Shown: piece by piece, positions 13,311 through 21,275 of the stretch | Numbering within the stretch: the stretch's first letter is position 1 | Layout of the letters: each line of letters opens with the position of its first letter | Source: CAIPAT01 sp041665605 | Lineage (GTDB): Bacteria; Verrucomicrobiota; Lentisphaeria; Victivallales; Victivallaceae | NCBI GenBank assembly: GCA_041665605.1 | Contig: JBAYIO010000008.1 | Coordinates: 17,021 to 81,020, forward strand | DNA: 64,000 bases | Reading direction: 5' to 3' | Translations under genes and position numbers: made by a program | Notes under the pieces: model-generated | Seen by the model: only the letters and a program-made list of their open reading frames with translations | What the model was told of the DNA's origin: nothing | Database searches by the model: none

Positions 13311-15746
13311 ATGCAAAACAAAACTTCTAAAACTAAATCTGATACCGCACCCGCCGCCGCGCCTTCCGGCAAAAAGCGTCCAGCCATTAATCCGGATCCC
13401 GCCACCACGCAAAAACCTTCATCCCGGAAAACGTCCGCCGCTGCGTCCAGAGGTAAGCCGTTATCCAAATCATCGTCCGCCCGGAAAACTGCGGCATCCG
13501 GCGTCAAGCCTTCATCATCCAGATCCGCCGCCGGGAAAAAGACATCCGGTTCCGGGACGTCGCCAAAGAAGCCGGCGGCATCCGGCAAAAAATTGCTGAA
13601 AGACGTGACTGACCCGCGCAAGGGGTTTGCGCTGCCGGACCCTGAGTCGTACAACGCTAAACAGAATCTGCTGATGAAGAATAAGCGCGACGCGGCGCGG
13701 GATATCTTTCCGCTGCCGGAACCCGAACTAATTGCGGAGCGCGAGCGCGGCTTCACCGATCCGGAATTTTTCATTTATTTTTTCTTTCCGGAAATCTGCT
13801 ATCTGAAACTGTCCCGCCATCATCAGGCGATGATCTCGGACGTGGCGTCGGCGTTCCTCACCGGCGGGCTCTACCTCCAGGTACTGCCGCGCGGCTCGGG
13901 CAAAACTTCCCTCACCATCGGACTGTCGCTGTGGGCGCAGCTCTACGCCGTGCTGCGCTACCTGGTGGTGATCGCCGCCAACGAGGACAAGGCGGCAAAA
14001 ATCTCCGACGCCCTGCTGATGCAGCTCAAGTTCAATCAACTGCTCTACCGGGCGTTCCCGGAAGCCTGCTATCCGTTCCGCAAGGTCAAGCACGTCAACC
14101 AGTGCCAGGGGCAGCTCTACAACGGCGAACTGACCGGCATTTCGACCAGCTCCGAACAGATCATCATGCCGAATATTCCAGGATCGCGCTGCTCCGGCGC
14201 CATCATCGAACCCTACGGCCTGACCGGGGCCATCCGCGGCGCGTTCATCCCGCTGGAGAACAGTTCGATTCTGCGCCCGGACGGCTTCCTGCTGGACGAT
14301 CCGCAGACCGACGAGTCCGCCAACTCCGAATCGCAGTGCGCCACCCGCGAGAACCTGATCCAGTCCGCCGTCCTCGGGCTGGCGGGACCGGGCAAAGGCA
14401 TCGCCGGCGTGGCCAACGGCAGCGTCATCCGCAAAGGCGACCTGATGGACCGCTATCTCAACGGCGCGCATCCGGAGTTCATCACCCGCAAGGTCAAGTT
14501 CCTGGAATCGTGGCCGGACAACAAGGAACTGTGGAACCAGTATCTCGACATCCGCGCCGATGACCGCCATCCGTGGCGCAAGTCGAATAAATTCTACAAG
14601 GACCACCAGGCGGCAATGGACAAAGGCGCGGTCGCCTACTGGGCCGAGCGCCTGGAATTCGGCGCCGTCACCGCCATCCAGTCCGCCTACAACCTGATCC
14701 ACCGCTTCGGGTTCAATTCTTTCCTGGCGGAATACCAGAACGAACCATGCGAGAACCTCGGCACGCTGCGGCTGCTGACGCGGGACGATATCTACAACAA
14801 GACGAACGGGCTGGAAGCGCGGCGCGTCCCGGCGGAGACGCAATATCTCACCGCCGGCATCGACGTGCAGAAAGAGATATTGTTCTACGTCGTCGCGGCG
14901 TGGAAGGACGGCGGCACCGGATGGATCGTGGAGCGCGACGCCTGGCCGCGCCAGCCGAAAGCCATGTTCGACCCCGCGAAACCGGTCATCACGCTGTCCG
15001 CCAAGTATCCCGGACTTACCCCCGGCGCCCGCATCCAGCAGGCGGTGATCGAACTCACGGAACTGCTGAAAAATACGCCGTACATCCCGGTCAACGGCGG
15101 CAAACCGCTGCCGCTGATGAAGGAATTCTGCGATTCCGGCTATGAAGGCCGCGCCATCCATGCCGCCAAACAGCAGATCGGGGAACTGATGGACCCTTCG
15201 CGCGGGATCGGGCTGACCGCCGCAAAACGCCCCCTGGAACAGTACATCCGCAAGCCCGGCGAGATCTTCGGCACCCACTGGTATTATCCGGTGGTCAAAA
15301 AGACGCGCGATTTCCGCCACTGCGCGGTGGACGTCAACTGGTGGAAGGCCCATCTGACGGAATCCTTCCTGCGTCCGGCGGGCGATCCCGGAAGTCTGAC
15401 CATCTACGGCAACCGCAAGACTGATCACAACATGTTCTGCGACCACCTGACCGCCGAAACCTACGTTGAGACCGAAGGCCACGGCCGCCGCGTGCAGGAA
15501 TGGTCCATGAAACCGGGACGCTATCACAACCATTTTCTGGACTGCCTGGTCTACTCCGCCGCCGCCGCGTCGAGGAGCGGCATGGCGCTGGATGACGACC
15601 GCAAAAAATCCGCCCGCGGCAAGCGTGTGATCGCGAAAAAAGCGAAACCGGCCGCCCCGCAGGCCGCCGGCGCCGTGCCGTCCGCCGCCCCGAAAAGCCG
15701 CCTGCAGCAGCTTAAAGAACAAAGAATGCGCGATAATAATTATTAA
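13311..15746 (+). CDS. terL: Terminase large subunit, GpA type
   Basis: Packages phage DNA: N-terminal ATPase motor and C-terminal nuclease. Walker A is LPRGSGKTS (about 192-200) and the Walker B region is DGFLLDDPQTDES. RNase H-like nuclease acidic residues lie in AGIDVQ (about 515), FCDSGYEG (about 606-613) and YHNHFLDCLVYSA (about 742). It is 811 residues, long because of a ~105-residue basic, Ser/Pro/Lys-rich N-terminus with no fold evident (SSRKTSAAASRGKPLS) and a similar short C-terminus. No separate small terminase is recognisable, though the HTH protein upstream sits where one could be. No strong ribosome site is seen before the ATG. Confidence 0.9.
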   Translation: MQNKTSKTKSDTAPAAAPSGKKRPAINPDPATTQKPSSRKTSAAASRGKPLSKSSSARKTAASGVKPSSSRSAAGKKTSGSGTSPKKPAASGKKLLKDVTDPRKGFALPDPESYNAKQNLLMKNKRDAARDIFPLPEPELIAERERGFTDPEFFIYFFFPEICYLKLSRHHQAMISDVASAFLTGGLYLQVLPRGSGKTSLTIGLSLWAQLYAVLRYLVVIAANEDKAAKISDALLMQLKFNQLLYRAFPEACYPFRKVKHVNQCQGQLYNGELTGISTSSEQIIMPNIPGSRCSGAIIEPYGLTGAIRGAFIPLENSSILRPDGFLLDDPQTDESANSESQCATRENLIQSAVLGLAGPGKGIAGVANGSVIRKGDLMDRYLNGAHPEFITRKVKFLESWPDNKELWNQYLDIRADDRHPWRKSNKFYKDHQAAMDKGAVAYWAERLEFGAVTAIQSAYNLIHRFGFNSFLAEYQNEPCENLGTLRLLTRDDIYNKTNGLEARRVPAETQYLTAGIDVQKEILFYVVAAWKDGGTGWIVERDAWPRQPKAMFDPAKPVITLSAKYPGLTPGARIQQAVIELTELLKNTPYIPVNGGKPLPLMKEFCDSGYEGRAIHAAKQQIGELMDPSRGIGLTAAKRPLEQYIRKPGEIFGTHWYYPVVKKTRDFRHCAVDVNWWKAHLTESFLRPAGDPGSLTIYGNRKTDHNMFCDHLTAETYVETEGHGRRVQEWSMKPGRYHNHFLDCLVYSAAAASRSGMALDDDRKKSARGKRVIAKKAKPAAPQAAGAVPSAAPKSRLQQLKEQRMRDNNY

Positions 15747-15752
15747 CCCCGT

Positions 15753-15785
15753 CCGGCGGGTCCGGCCAGTCCGGCCAGTCAGATA
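15753..15785 (+). repeat. GTCCGG nonamer array
   Basis: GTCCGGCGG, GTCCGGCCA, GTCCGGCCA units between terminase and the next gene. Related arrays occur at 23898-23935 (coding), 33571-33606 and 36200-36245. Confidence 0.8.
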
Positions 15786-15804
15786 TTAAAACAAAGGAGC
15801 AATC

Positions 15805-16188
15805 ATGCGTAACATCAGATTCAAACAGACTAATAAAGTCACCGGGGAAGTTTATTATTTCGGGTTTCAGCGGACCAGCACCGGCGGGTTCCTGAACGAA
15901 AACAGCAACCGTCCGGTGGCCGGCGAAGACTGGACTGACCCGGAAATGCTTGAAAATAATTTAAAGCGGACGCTGCTGTCCGGATTCAAGTATTGTCCGC
16001 AGTCCGGATGTTTCGAAGATTATAAAAGACTTGAAACAACAGCAGCTTTTCAAGCCCTGCAAATTTCCCATGATATTATTGCAGGAAAAGGGGTTATTCA
16101 AATAGAAATACCCATAACTAACGGCCTCGATAAAGGTGTTTTCGGCTGCGTCCTTCAGATCATTAAAAAATCGCTGAACAAGGATTAA
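15805..16188 (+). CDS. Hypothetical phage protein
   Basis: 127 residues, starting MRNIRFKQTNKVTGEVYYFG. No family or membrane segment is recognised; a beta-rich N-terminus is followed by an alpha/beta C-terminus. AAGGAG precedes the ATG. Base composition is clearly lower in GC than the terminase and portal, as for the next three genes, suggesting this block was acquired separately. Confidence 0.55.
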   Translation: MRNIRFKQTNKVTGEVYYFGFQRTSTGGFLNENSNRPVAGEDWTDPEMLENNLKRTLLSGFKYCPQSGCFEDYKRLETTAAFQALQISHDIIAGKGVIQIEIPITNGLDKGVFGCVLQIIKKSLNKD

Positions 16189-16193
16189 ATATC

Positions 16194-16451
16194 ATGGACA
16201 AAACCCAGTTTAAACTAGAAATGCTCTCGCTGGACGAAGCGATTGCGGCAACGGAAAAAACCCTCAACCAGTTGAAATTAATCCGGGAAAAGAAACTGCA
16301 AAAACAACATCCGGGTTATGTATGTAATGTCGAAACCGGTGAAATCACCCCGCTTATTCAGGGCGTACCGGATTTGGAGGCCATGGAATTCATCGCCGAT
16401 AGTCATGAAGAATTTTGCGGCGAGTTAATAAAAAAAGGAATGGAAGAATAA
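16194..16451 (+). CDS. Small hypothetical protein, N-terminal coiled coil
   Basis: 85 residues. The first ~40 (MLSLDEAIAATEKTLNQLKL then IREKKLQKQ) form a heptad-rich helix; the rest is acidic. Ribosome site AAGGA lies in the end of the previous gene, five bases away, indicating coupling. Function unknown. Confidence 0.5.
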   Translation: MDKTQFKLEMLSLDEAIAATEKTLNQLKLIREKKLQKQHPGYVCNVETGEITPLIQGVPDLEAMEFIADSHEEFCGELIKKGMEE

Positions 16452-16497
16452 CGTTTTCTCTGTGTCTCTGTGGTTAAAAAAGAAAGGATTTAACACC

Positions 16498-16713
16498 ATG
16501 CCCAAACGCCTCAAACCAAAAGCCGCGAAACTCGATAAAGGTTATTATCCGTGGTCCTGCGGCATCTGCAAAGGCCGGAAGTTCAAAGTAGGCTACACCC
16601 GCAAAAAACAGTCCGGACAGCTCCGCAAACTGATCTGCTGCAACTGCCAGGCGGTGACGTACACCGGCGAACAGATTCTCCAGCCGTGGAAATCGGTAAA
16701 TTTTGAGTCTTAA
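16498..16713 (+). CDS. Small zinc-ribbon protein
   Basis: 71 residues with two CxxC pairs (SCGICKGRKF and LICCNCQAVTYTGEQIL), a classic zinc-ribbon layout, between basic ends. It may bind nucleic acid; role unknown. Start 16498 is preceded by AAAGGA. The upstream in-frame extension is a dispersed repeat (TCTCTGTGTCTCTGTGG) and is unlikely to be translated. Confidence 0.6.
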   Translation: MPKRLKPKAAKLDKGYYPWSCGICKGRKFKVGYTRKKQSGQLRKLICCNCQAVTYTGEQILQPWKSVNFES

Positions 16714-16764
16714 CAGCCGAATTTTTAACAGGGATGAGCAGGATAATTTTAAAAGGAAATAAAA

Positions 16765-17493
16765 ATGTTTGAAAACGAATACAAAGATGAATACGTTCAT
16801 CTAATTCAGTGTGATTGCCATGAGTATCTTAGAACGCTGCCGGATAAGTCTGTTGCGCTGGCGATTGTCGATCCGCCGTATGGGATAAAAGAAGACGGAG
16901 AAAGAAGCATTCGGGCTATTCCGGTAAAAAAATGGAGAAATCCAGTGCCCAGGGATTGGGGCAAAAAAACATGGGACAACGAACCGCCTTCTAAAGAATA
17001 CTTCAACGAACTATTCCGAGTTTCTAAAAATCAAATAATCGGGGGAGCAAATCATTTTATTGAGAATATGCCGGTTAAGAATTCATCTTGCTGGATATTC
17101 TGGGATAAAAAAACAACCGGAGATTTTGCAGATGGCGAACTCGCCTGGACCAGTTTTAAAACTGCGGTAAGAAAATTCGAGTGGCTTTGGTCCGGATTTA
17201 AAAAGCAAGAATTTGAAGAGAGAATACACCCGACTCAAAAACCGGTTGCGTTGTATAAATATTTGCTGTCCAAATATGCCAGTACCGGCGATAGAATACT
17301 TGACACTCACGGCGGATCAATGAGCATTGCCATTGGGTGCTATGATTTGGGTTTCAATTTAACTCTTTGCGAAAAAGATGGCGATTATTTTTATCCAGGA
17401 GTTGAACGCTATAAAAAACATATTGCGCAAGGTCGGCTGTTTGAGCCTGGAATAATAAAATATGAACAGGACGAATTTAACCTTATAGAATAG
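16765..17493 (+). CDS. DNA methyltransferase (N4-cytosine/N6-adenine, DPPYG type)
   Basis: A 242-residue SAM-dependent DNA methyltransferase of the beta-type layout. Catalytic VDPPYGI comes early (about 36-42), and the SAM-binding motif follows late (STGDRILDTHGGSMSIAIG, about 171-189, after HPTQKPVALYKYLL). Target unknown. No restriction partner is nearby; with the C5 and Dam enzymes it makes three phage methylases. Composition is AT-rich compared with the structural genes. A strong terminator follows at 17563. Confidence 0.9.
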   Translation: MFENEYKDEYVHLIQCDCHEYLRTLPDKSVALAIVDPPYGIKEDGERSIRAIPVKKWRNPVPRDWGKKTWDNEPPSKEYFNELFRVSKNQIIGGANHFIENMPVKNSSCWIFWDKKTTGDFADGELAWTSFKTAVRKFEWLWSGFKKQEFEERIHPTQKPVALYKYLLSKYASTGDRILDTHGGSMSIAIGCYDLGFNLTLCEKDGDYFYPGVERYKKHIAQGRLFEPGIIKYEQDEFNLIE

Positions 17494-17508
17494 TTTTAAA
17501 TTATAACC

Positions 17509-17531
17509 AGGAGGCCGCCATGTCACCATAA
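17509..17531 (+). other. Orphan ribosome site with a three-codon frame
   Basis: A perfect AGGAGG is followed at 5 bases by ATG TCA CCA TAA. This is a full initiation site without a gene and looks like the leftover start of a deleted gene. Confidence 0.4.
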
Positions 17532-17562
17532 TACAAACCCGCACCGATATCTATTTATTTTA

Positions 17563-17584
17563 AGCCGGAGCAATCCGGCTTTTT
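17563..17584 (+). terminator. Intrinsic terminator after the methyltransferase
   Basis: Stem AGCCGGA / TCCGGCT with loop GCAA and a T-run. It closes the + strand unit and also sits just beyond the 3' end of the convergent regulator gene. Confidence 0.85.
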
Positions 17585-17588
17585 GCTT

Positions 17589-18227
17589 TCATCCCTTGAT
17601 TTGTTTGATTATTTTTTGCAGTTTTACTTTGGATTCAGGCAGCACCGGCAGCCGGCCGATTGAATAACTCTTAACGGTATCCAGTGACACGCCCAGATAT
17701 TCCGCCAGCGCGTCCAGTTTCATGCCGGTAGCCTTGATCAGCTCCGTGCCTTCAACCGCATCCCGCCAGCGGTCAAGGTTCAGTTTTACTTTCGCCGCCA
17801 CTTCGCCGCGCCATTGTGCATTATTGAACGCCGCATAATTATCGTATACATCAGTATCTCCGGGATGGATGCCGTCTTCAATATCCTCCGGAATATCTTC
17901 CGGCTCCAGCGGAATCTTCACTTCCCCGACCTGCCACGGCAGACCGTCAATCTTAATGATATACACCCGCTGGTAATCTTCATGCGCATGATCAATATAG
18001 ACGCATTCGCGCACTTCTATACGGCTGTTTTCCGGCCCCTGTTTAATCAGTTCTTTAGCCTTGGCAATCTTCGCCTTGATCGTCTTTTCAAGATTTGCGG
18101 TCTTCGTGATCTCCGCAATCTGTTTTTCGTCCAGATGCTTCACACTGCCGACCGCCGTGCCGAGACCGTCGTGGTTGTGTGTCTGCCTGTAGAGTACGCC
18201 GTCTTTGACTGTCCAGTTCTTATTCAT
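17589..18227 (-). CDS. HTH-domain regulator, the only minus-strand phage gene
   Basis: A 212-residue protein. The C-terminal ~45 residues contain an HTH (MKLDALAEYLGVSLDTVKSY). The N-terminal 150 have charged helices and beta segments (YQRVYIIKIDGLPWQVGEVK) with no family I recognise. Start MNKNWTVKDG is chosen for its AAGGGAAG ribosome site. The gene has a near-consensus promoter with a 12-bp operator-like palindrome across it, implying autoregulation. Being the only gene against the transcription direction, with HTH and operators, it is a candidate lysogeny or late-gene repressor. The N-terminus leaves open a moron-type function. Confidence 0.65.
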   Translation of the reverse strand: MNKNWTVKDGVLYRQTHNHDGLGTAVGSVKHLDEKQIAEITKTANLEKTIKAKIAKAKELIKQGPENSRIEVRECVYIDHAHEDYQRVYIIKIDGLPWQVGEVKIPLEPEDIPEDIEDGIHPGDTDVYDNYAAFNNAQWRGEVAAKVKLNLDRWRDAVEGTELIKATGMKLDALAEYLGVSLDTVKSYSIGRLPVLPESKVKLQKIIKQIKG

Positions 18228-18276
18228 GATCTTCCCTTGGTTGTCCGGATTGCTCCGGGTTAATTTCTTCTTAATT

Positions 18277-18304
18277 ATATTATACACTAAAAAGTGTATA
18301 ATAT
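18277..18304. promoter_or_regulatory. Operator palindrome of the HTH regulator
   Basis: Perfect 12-bp inverted repeat, ATATTATACACT and AGTGTATAATAT, separated by AAAA. It covers the spacer and -10 box of the regulator promoter, so a bound dimer would block it. Confidence 0.8.
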
Positions 18305-18307
18305 CAA
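18279..18307 (-). promoter_or_regulatory. Promoter of the HTH regulator
   Basis: On the minus strand, TTGATA, a 17-base spacer and TATAAT, with the regulator ATG about 50 bases downstream. One mismatch to the sigma-70 consensus. Confidence 0.8.
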
Positions 18308-18338
18308 CTCAAAAAACCAAATAAAACCAAAAATTATT

Positions 18339-18407
18339 AAAAATCCTGCCCATCCTGTAAATCCCTGTTAAAACCGGCTGAGGGATGGGCATCCACAAGG
18401 GATGCCC
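18339..18407 (+). repeat. ACAGGG-type and GGGCATCC hairpin repeats
   Basis: Reverse form of the AACAGGGATTTACAGGAT pattern, followed by GGGCATCC-5 nt-GGATGCCC (18387-18407), the fourth copy of that hairpin. Confidence 0.7.
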
Positions 18408-18441
18408 CTGCAGCCCCATTGGACAATTTTCACAAAATAAT

Positions 18442-18473
18442 TTGAGGGGGCTAATTACACCGGTGTAATTAGC
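18442..18473 (+). promoter_or_regulatory. Candidate late promoter under a 24-bp perfect palindrome
   Basis: GCTAATTACACC joined directly to GGTGTAATTAGC is a perfect palindrome at 18450-18473. TTGAGG (18442-18447) and TGTAAT (18464-18469) with 16-base spacing could be a + strand promoter covered by it. The half-site TACAC is shared with the regulator operator at 18277. The promoter is a suggestion; the palindrome is certain. Confidence 0.55.
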
Positions 18474-18555
18474 TGATTTTCCGCCTTGAAATCTCCGTTG
18501 CAAACCTTGTTTCGGGAACTATTCTTAATCTTGTAATCTAAGGCAGGATTATAAA

Positions 18556-18610
18556 GGGATGTGATGCCTTCCGGTAGCAAATACCGGAGGTGCAACACAT
18601 CCCTTTTTTT
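18556..18610 (+). terminator. Two-stem terminator/attenuator before the portal operon
   Basis: Outer stem GGGATGTG (18556-18563) with CACATCCC (18596-18603), inner stem CCTTCCGGTA with TACCGGAGG around GCAAA, then T7. It lies between the candidate promoter and the first head gene, so it could attenuate late transcription or end a short leader RNA. Confidence 0.8.
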
Positions 18611-18677
18611 CTGCCATGTTCCCCGGCTGCCGGATGCATTCCCCGTCCGGCAGCCAACTTAAAACCAAGGAGCAGTC

Positions 18678-18872
18678 ATGGCGGACAATATCGACATCAA
18701 ACAGGCGGCGGCGGACCCGAAGAGCGTCCTGATCGACGGCGAGCGCGTCGAACAGCATTCGCTGGCTGAACAGATCGAGGCCGACAAGTATCTGCGTTCA
18801 CTCGCCGCCCGCAAAAAGAAGCGGCTGCCGTTTCAGCAGCTCGCGGTAAGACCGCCGGGAGCAGTTTTTTAG
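18678..18872 (+). CDS. gpW-like small head protein preceding the portal
   Basis: 64 residues. The pattern VLIDGERVEQHSLAEQIEAD then KYLRSL and RLPFQQLAVRPPG matches the small protein commonly found between large terminase and lambda-type portal, thought to be a head-completion (gpW-like) protein. AAGGAG ribosome site. The gap to the portal is a GCGAGAAAAG/CCGGCGCTGCCGG repeat. Confidence 0.65.
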   Translation: MADNIDIKQAAADPKSVLIDGERVEQHSLAEQIEADKYLRSLAARKKKRLPFQQLAVRPPGAVF

Positions 18873-18922
18873 AGCGAGAAAAGTACCGGCGCTGCCGGAA
18901 AGCAAGAAAAGCGAGAAAAGTT
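18870..18922 (+). repeat. Composite nonamer/hairpin repeat before portal
   Basis: GCGAGAAAAGTACCGGCGCTGCCGGAAAGCAAGAAAAGCGAGAAAAG: nonamers flanking a small hairpin. It ends three bases before the portal start, where its purine-rich end is the only candidate ribosome site. Confidence 0.8.
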
Positions 18923-18924
18923 GA

Positions 18925-20538
18925 ATGCAACTAACTAAAAATACGGCAAACATCACCATCACCTGCGGCCCCGCCGCATCCGGTTATTCGCTGCTGTCCG
19001 ACAAGTCCGCCCCGTCCGCCCCGTCCGGACGTTCCCCCGCTCCCGCCGGCACGCGGCGCGGCGGTATCCGCGTCATGCAGGCGCGGTATGACGCGGCGAT
19101 GACCAATTCTAACAACCAGCGCCACTGGATGATGGCCGACGGTCTCAGCGCGGATCAGGCGAACAGTCCCGGCGTGCGCGAAACCCTGCGGAACCGTTCG
19201 CGCTACGAATGCGCCAACTCCACACATTTAAAACACATGGTGCGCGTCAACGCCTATTACATGGTCGGGCGCGTGCCGCAACTGGAAATATCCAATACCG
19301 ATAACGTCGACGAGGACACCGCCCAGCGCATCGAGAATGACTGGACGAAGTGGACGGAGCGCGAACTCCTGGGACGCAAACTCCGCACCCTGACCCAGTC
19401 CGCCGACCGCGACGGCGAATCATTTTTACAGCTTTTCACCAACCGCAAATATGCGAACAATCAGGAAGTTTCCCTCAGCGTGACCGGTTTTGAAGCGCAG
19501 TATCTGCGCAATTTCGGCATTTCGTCGGACTATAACGAGTTCAACAATATCGACGGCGTGATCCTGGACGATGACGGCAACCCGGTCATGTACTGTGTGC
19601 AGACTAATTACTATAAACCGGCGATTGAAATTCCCGCCGCGCAGATCGTCCACTGGCTGAAACCGGACCGCCCCGGACAGCATCGCGGCATTCCCGAGAC
19701 CACCGCCGGACTCAACCTGTCCGCCTACCGCCGCGATTATACGCTGTCCGTAATGCAGGCCGCCCGCAACGCCGCCGACCAGGCCTATTATCTGAAGACC
19801 AATAACGCCGAGGAAGTCGATGACAACGGCGCGCCGCTGATCACCGTCGGCTCCACCGACGGACTGCCCGACGCCGATCTCGCCGCCTTCGAGACCGCCC
19901 CGGTCGACCTGTCGCGCGGCGCGATCAACATCATGCCCTACGGCACCGAACCGGGCATGCTGAAGGCCGAGCAGCCGGTCAACACCTACAAGGATTTCAA
20001 CCGGGAAACCCTCTGCGCCGACGCCGCCGGTTTCTCCATGCCGATGAACATCGCGACCTGTGATTCCAGCCAGTACAACTTCGCTTCCGGCAAGCTGGAT
20101 TTCCAGTTTTTTGCGACGAAGATTTCGATTGAACAGTACGACTTCAACCTGATCGTGCTCGACCCGATCTTCGCCGAATGGTTCGGGGAATACAAGCTGC
20201 TGCCGGCGAATGCCGATCTGCGCGGACTGGACACCCCGGAACACGAATGGATGTATGACAGCGCCGATCCGGTCAATCCGCTGCCCGAAGCCAAAGCCGC
20301 GACTGAGCGCATGGCGAACGAGACCAGCAATCTCGCCATCGAGTGCGGCAAGTCCGGACGCGACTGGCGCGACGTCGTCAAAAAGTCCATCCAGATTGAA
20401 AAATTCCGCGCCGCCGAGCGCAAAGCCGCCGGCCTGCCGGATTTGGCTGCTCCGACCAGTCCGACTCGTCCGCCCAGTCCCGCCAAGTCCGACTCGTCCG
20501 ACCCGACCGCTAAACAATCAGGAGACAATAATGAATAA
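18925..20538 (+). CDS. Portal protein, lambda family
   Basis: 537 residues forming the dodecameric portal at the capsid vertex. Typical lambda-type features are ARYDAAMTNSNNQRHWMMAD near 51-70, then the RSRYECANSTHLKHMVRVNA segment, LRTLTQSADRDGESFLQLFT, HWLKPDRPGQHRGIPETTAG and SGKLDFQFFATKISIEQYDF. An N-terminal Ser/Pro/Ala-rich stretch (about 25-40) and the C-terminus (PTSPTRPPSPAKSDSSDPT) are low complexity, partly derived from GTCCG-type repeats. Start has no good ribosome site. Confidence 0.9.
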   Translation: MQLTKNTANITITCGPAASGYSLLSDKSAPSAPSGRSPAPAGTRRGGIRVMQARYDAAMTNSNNQRHWMMADGLSADQANSPGVRETLRNRSRYECANSTHLKHMVRVNAYYMVGRVPQLEISNTDNVDEDTAQRIENDWTKWTERELLGRKLRTLTQSADRDGESFLQLFTNRKYANNQEVSLSVTGFEAQYLRNFGISSDYNEFNNIDGVILDDDGNPVMYCVQTNYYKPAIEIPAAQIVHWLKPDRPGQHRGIPETTAGLNLSAYRRDYTLSVMQAARNAADQAYYLKTNNAEEVDDNGAPLITVGSTDGLPDADLAAFETAPVDLSRGAINIMPYGTEPGMLKAEQPVNTYKDFNRETLCADAAGFSMPMNIATCDSSQYNFASGKLDFQFFATKISIEQYDFNLIVLDPIFAEWFGEYKLLPANADLRGLDTPEHEWMYDSADPVNPLPEAKAATERMANETSNLAIECGKSGRDWRDVVKKSIQIEKFRAAERKAAGLPDLAAPTSPTRPPSPAKSDSSDPTAKQSGDNNE

Positions 20539-20665
20539 TCCACATCCCGATACGTCGCCTCTCCTCCAGTTGAAGGCCGCGCTGACTTTAGCGGCGGCCG
20601 CCGTCGAACCGGGCGGTTCCGCCAGCCCCGCCCGGTTCGGCTTTTTTTCCAGCGGGAGGGCGTGA
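20531..20665 (+). CDS. Small ORF between portal and protease
   Basis: 44 codons beginning MNNPHPDTSPLLQLKAALTL, with AGGAG ribosome site and overlap with the portal stop and the protease RBS region. Its second half is encoded by an intrinsic terminator, which makes a conserved protein function less likely. Its translation may serve to keep that hairpin open. Confidence 0.4.
   Translation: MNNPHPDTSPLLQLKAALTLAAAAVEPGGSASPARFGFFSSGRA
20605..20648 (+). terminator. Intrinsic terminator inside the head operon
   Basis: 12-bp perfect stem CGAACCGGGCGG / CCGCCCGGTTCG with an 11-base loop, then GC and T7. It lies between portal and protease/capsid, in a translated small frame. Confidence 0.85.
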
Positions 20666-20667
20666 CC

Positions 20668-21261
20668 ATGCATAATTACCCGCAGATTATTTTCTCCGGC
20701 GACATGATTCTGGCCGCCGCTGAAATGATGTCCCCCGGCGCGCTGCCGCAGCCGACGCCGTTCAATTCTTTGATTTATGACGGCGGAAAAATGCTGCTCA
20801 ACATCAACGGCGTGAAAAAAACCGTCGTCGTCGATCTCGCCGGGCTCTCCTGGCCGTCGGATCAGAATATCGCCATCATGCTCAACCACGATTATCAGCC
20901 GATATCGGTGGCGGGCAATACGAATAAAATAACGACCGACTACAGGACGCTGTCCTGCGCCGGCCTGCTCTACAGCCATTGCGACGAATACGTCAACCGC
21001 ATCGTGCAGAAAGGCCGCGCCGGTTTCAAGTGGAAAGCCTCGCTCGGCGCGCCGATGCTGCGCGAGGAGATCGTCCCGCCCGGCCGCCAGGTCGTGATCA
21101 ACGGCCAGACCTTCACCGGACCGTTCAGCATCGCCCGTGAATCGCAACTGATCGAGAGTTCGATTGTGGTGTTCGGCGCGTCTGAATCCTCATCCATGAA
21201 CATCGCCGCGCGCAAAGCGCCAGGCGTAACCGATAACTCGAACCTAATCATCCTAATCTAA
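20668..21261 (+). CDS. Prohead maturation protease
   Basis: 197 residues. Position between portal and capsid, IMLNHDYQPISV (catalytic-His type) and SRESQLIESSIVVFGAS (catalytic-Ser region) fit an HK97/U35-type prohead protease. It would cleave scaffold and capsid N-termini during head maturation. ATG 20668 is preferred over an in-frame GTG at 20662 because GGGAGGG then sits at proper distance. Confidence 0.75.
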   Translation: MHNYPQIIFSGDMILAAAEMMSPGALPQPTPFNSLIYDGGKMLLNINGVKKTVVVDLAGLSWPSDQNIAIMLNHDYQPISVAGNTNKITTDYRTLSCAGLLYSHCDEYVNRIVQKGRAGFKWKASLGAPMLREEIVPPGRQVVINGQTFTGPFSIARESQLIESSIVVFGASESSSMNIAARKAPGVTDNSNLIILI

Positions 21262-21275
21262 ACAAGGAGAAAGAA

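Noticed and set aside
13728..15722. A 664-codon minus-strand frame
   Set aside because: Antisense to the terminase, which carries all its catalytic motifs; high-GC codon usage keeps the opposite frame open.
19426..20517. A 363-codon minus-strand frame
   Set aside because: Shadow of the portal gene; no ribosome site or domain.
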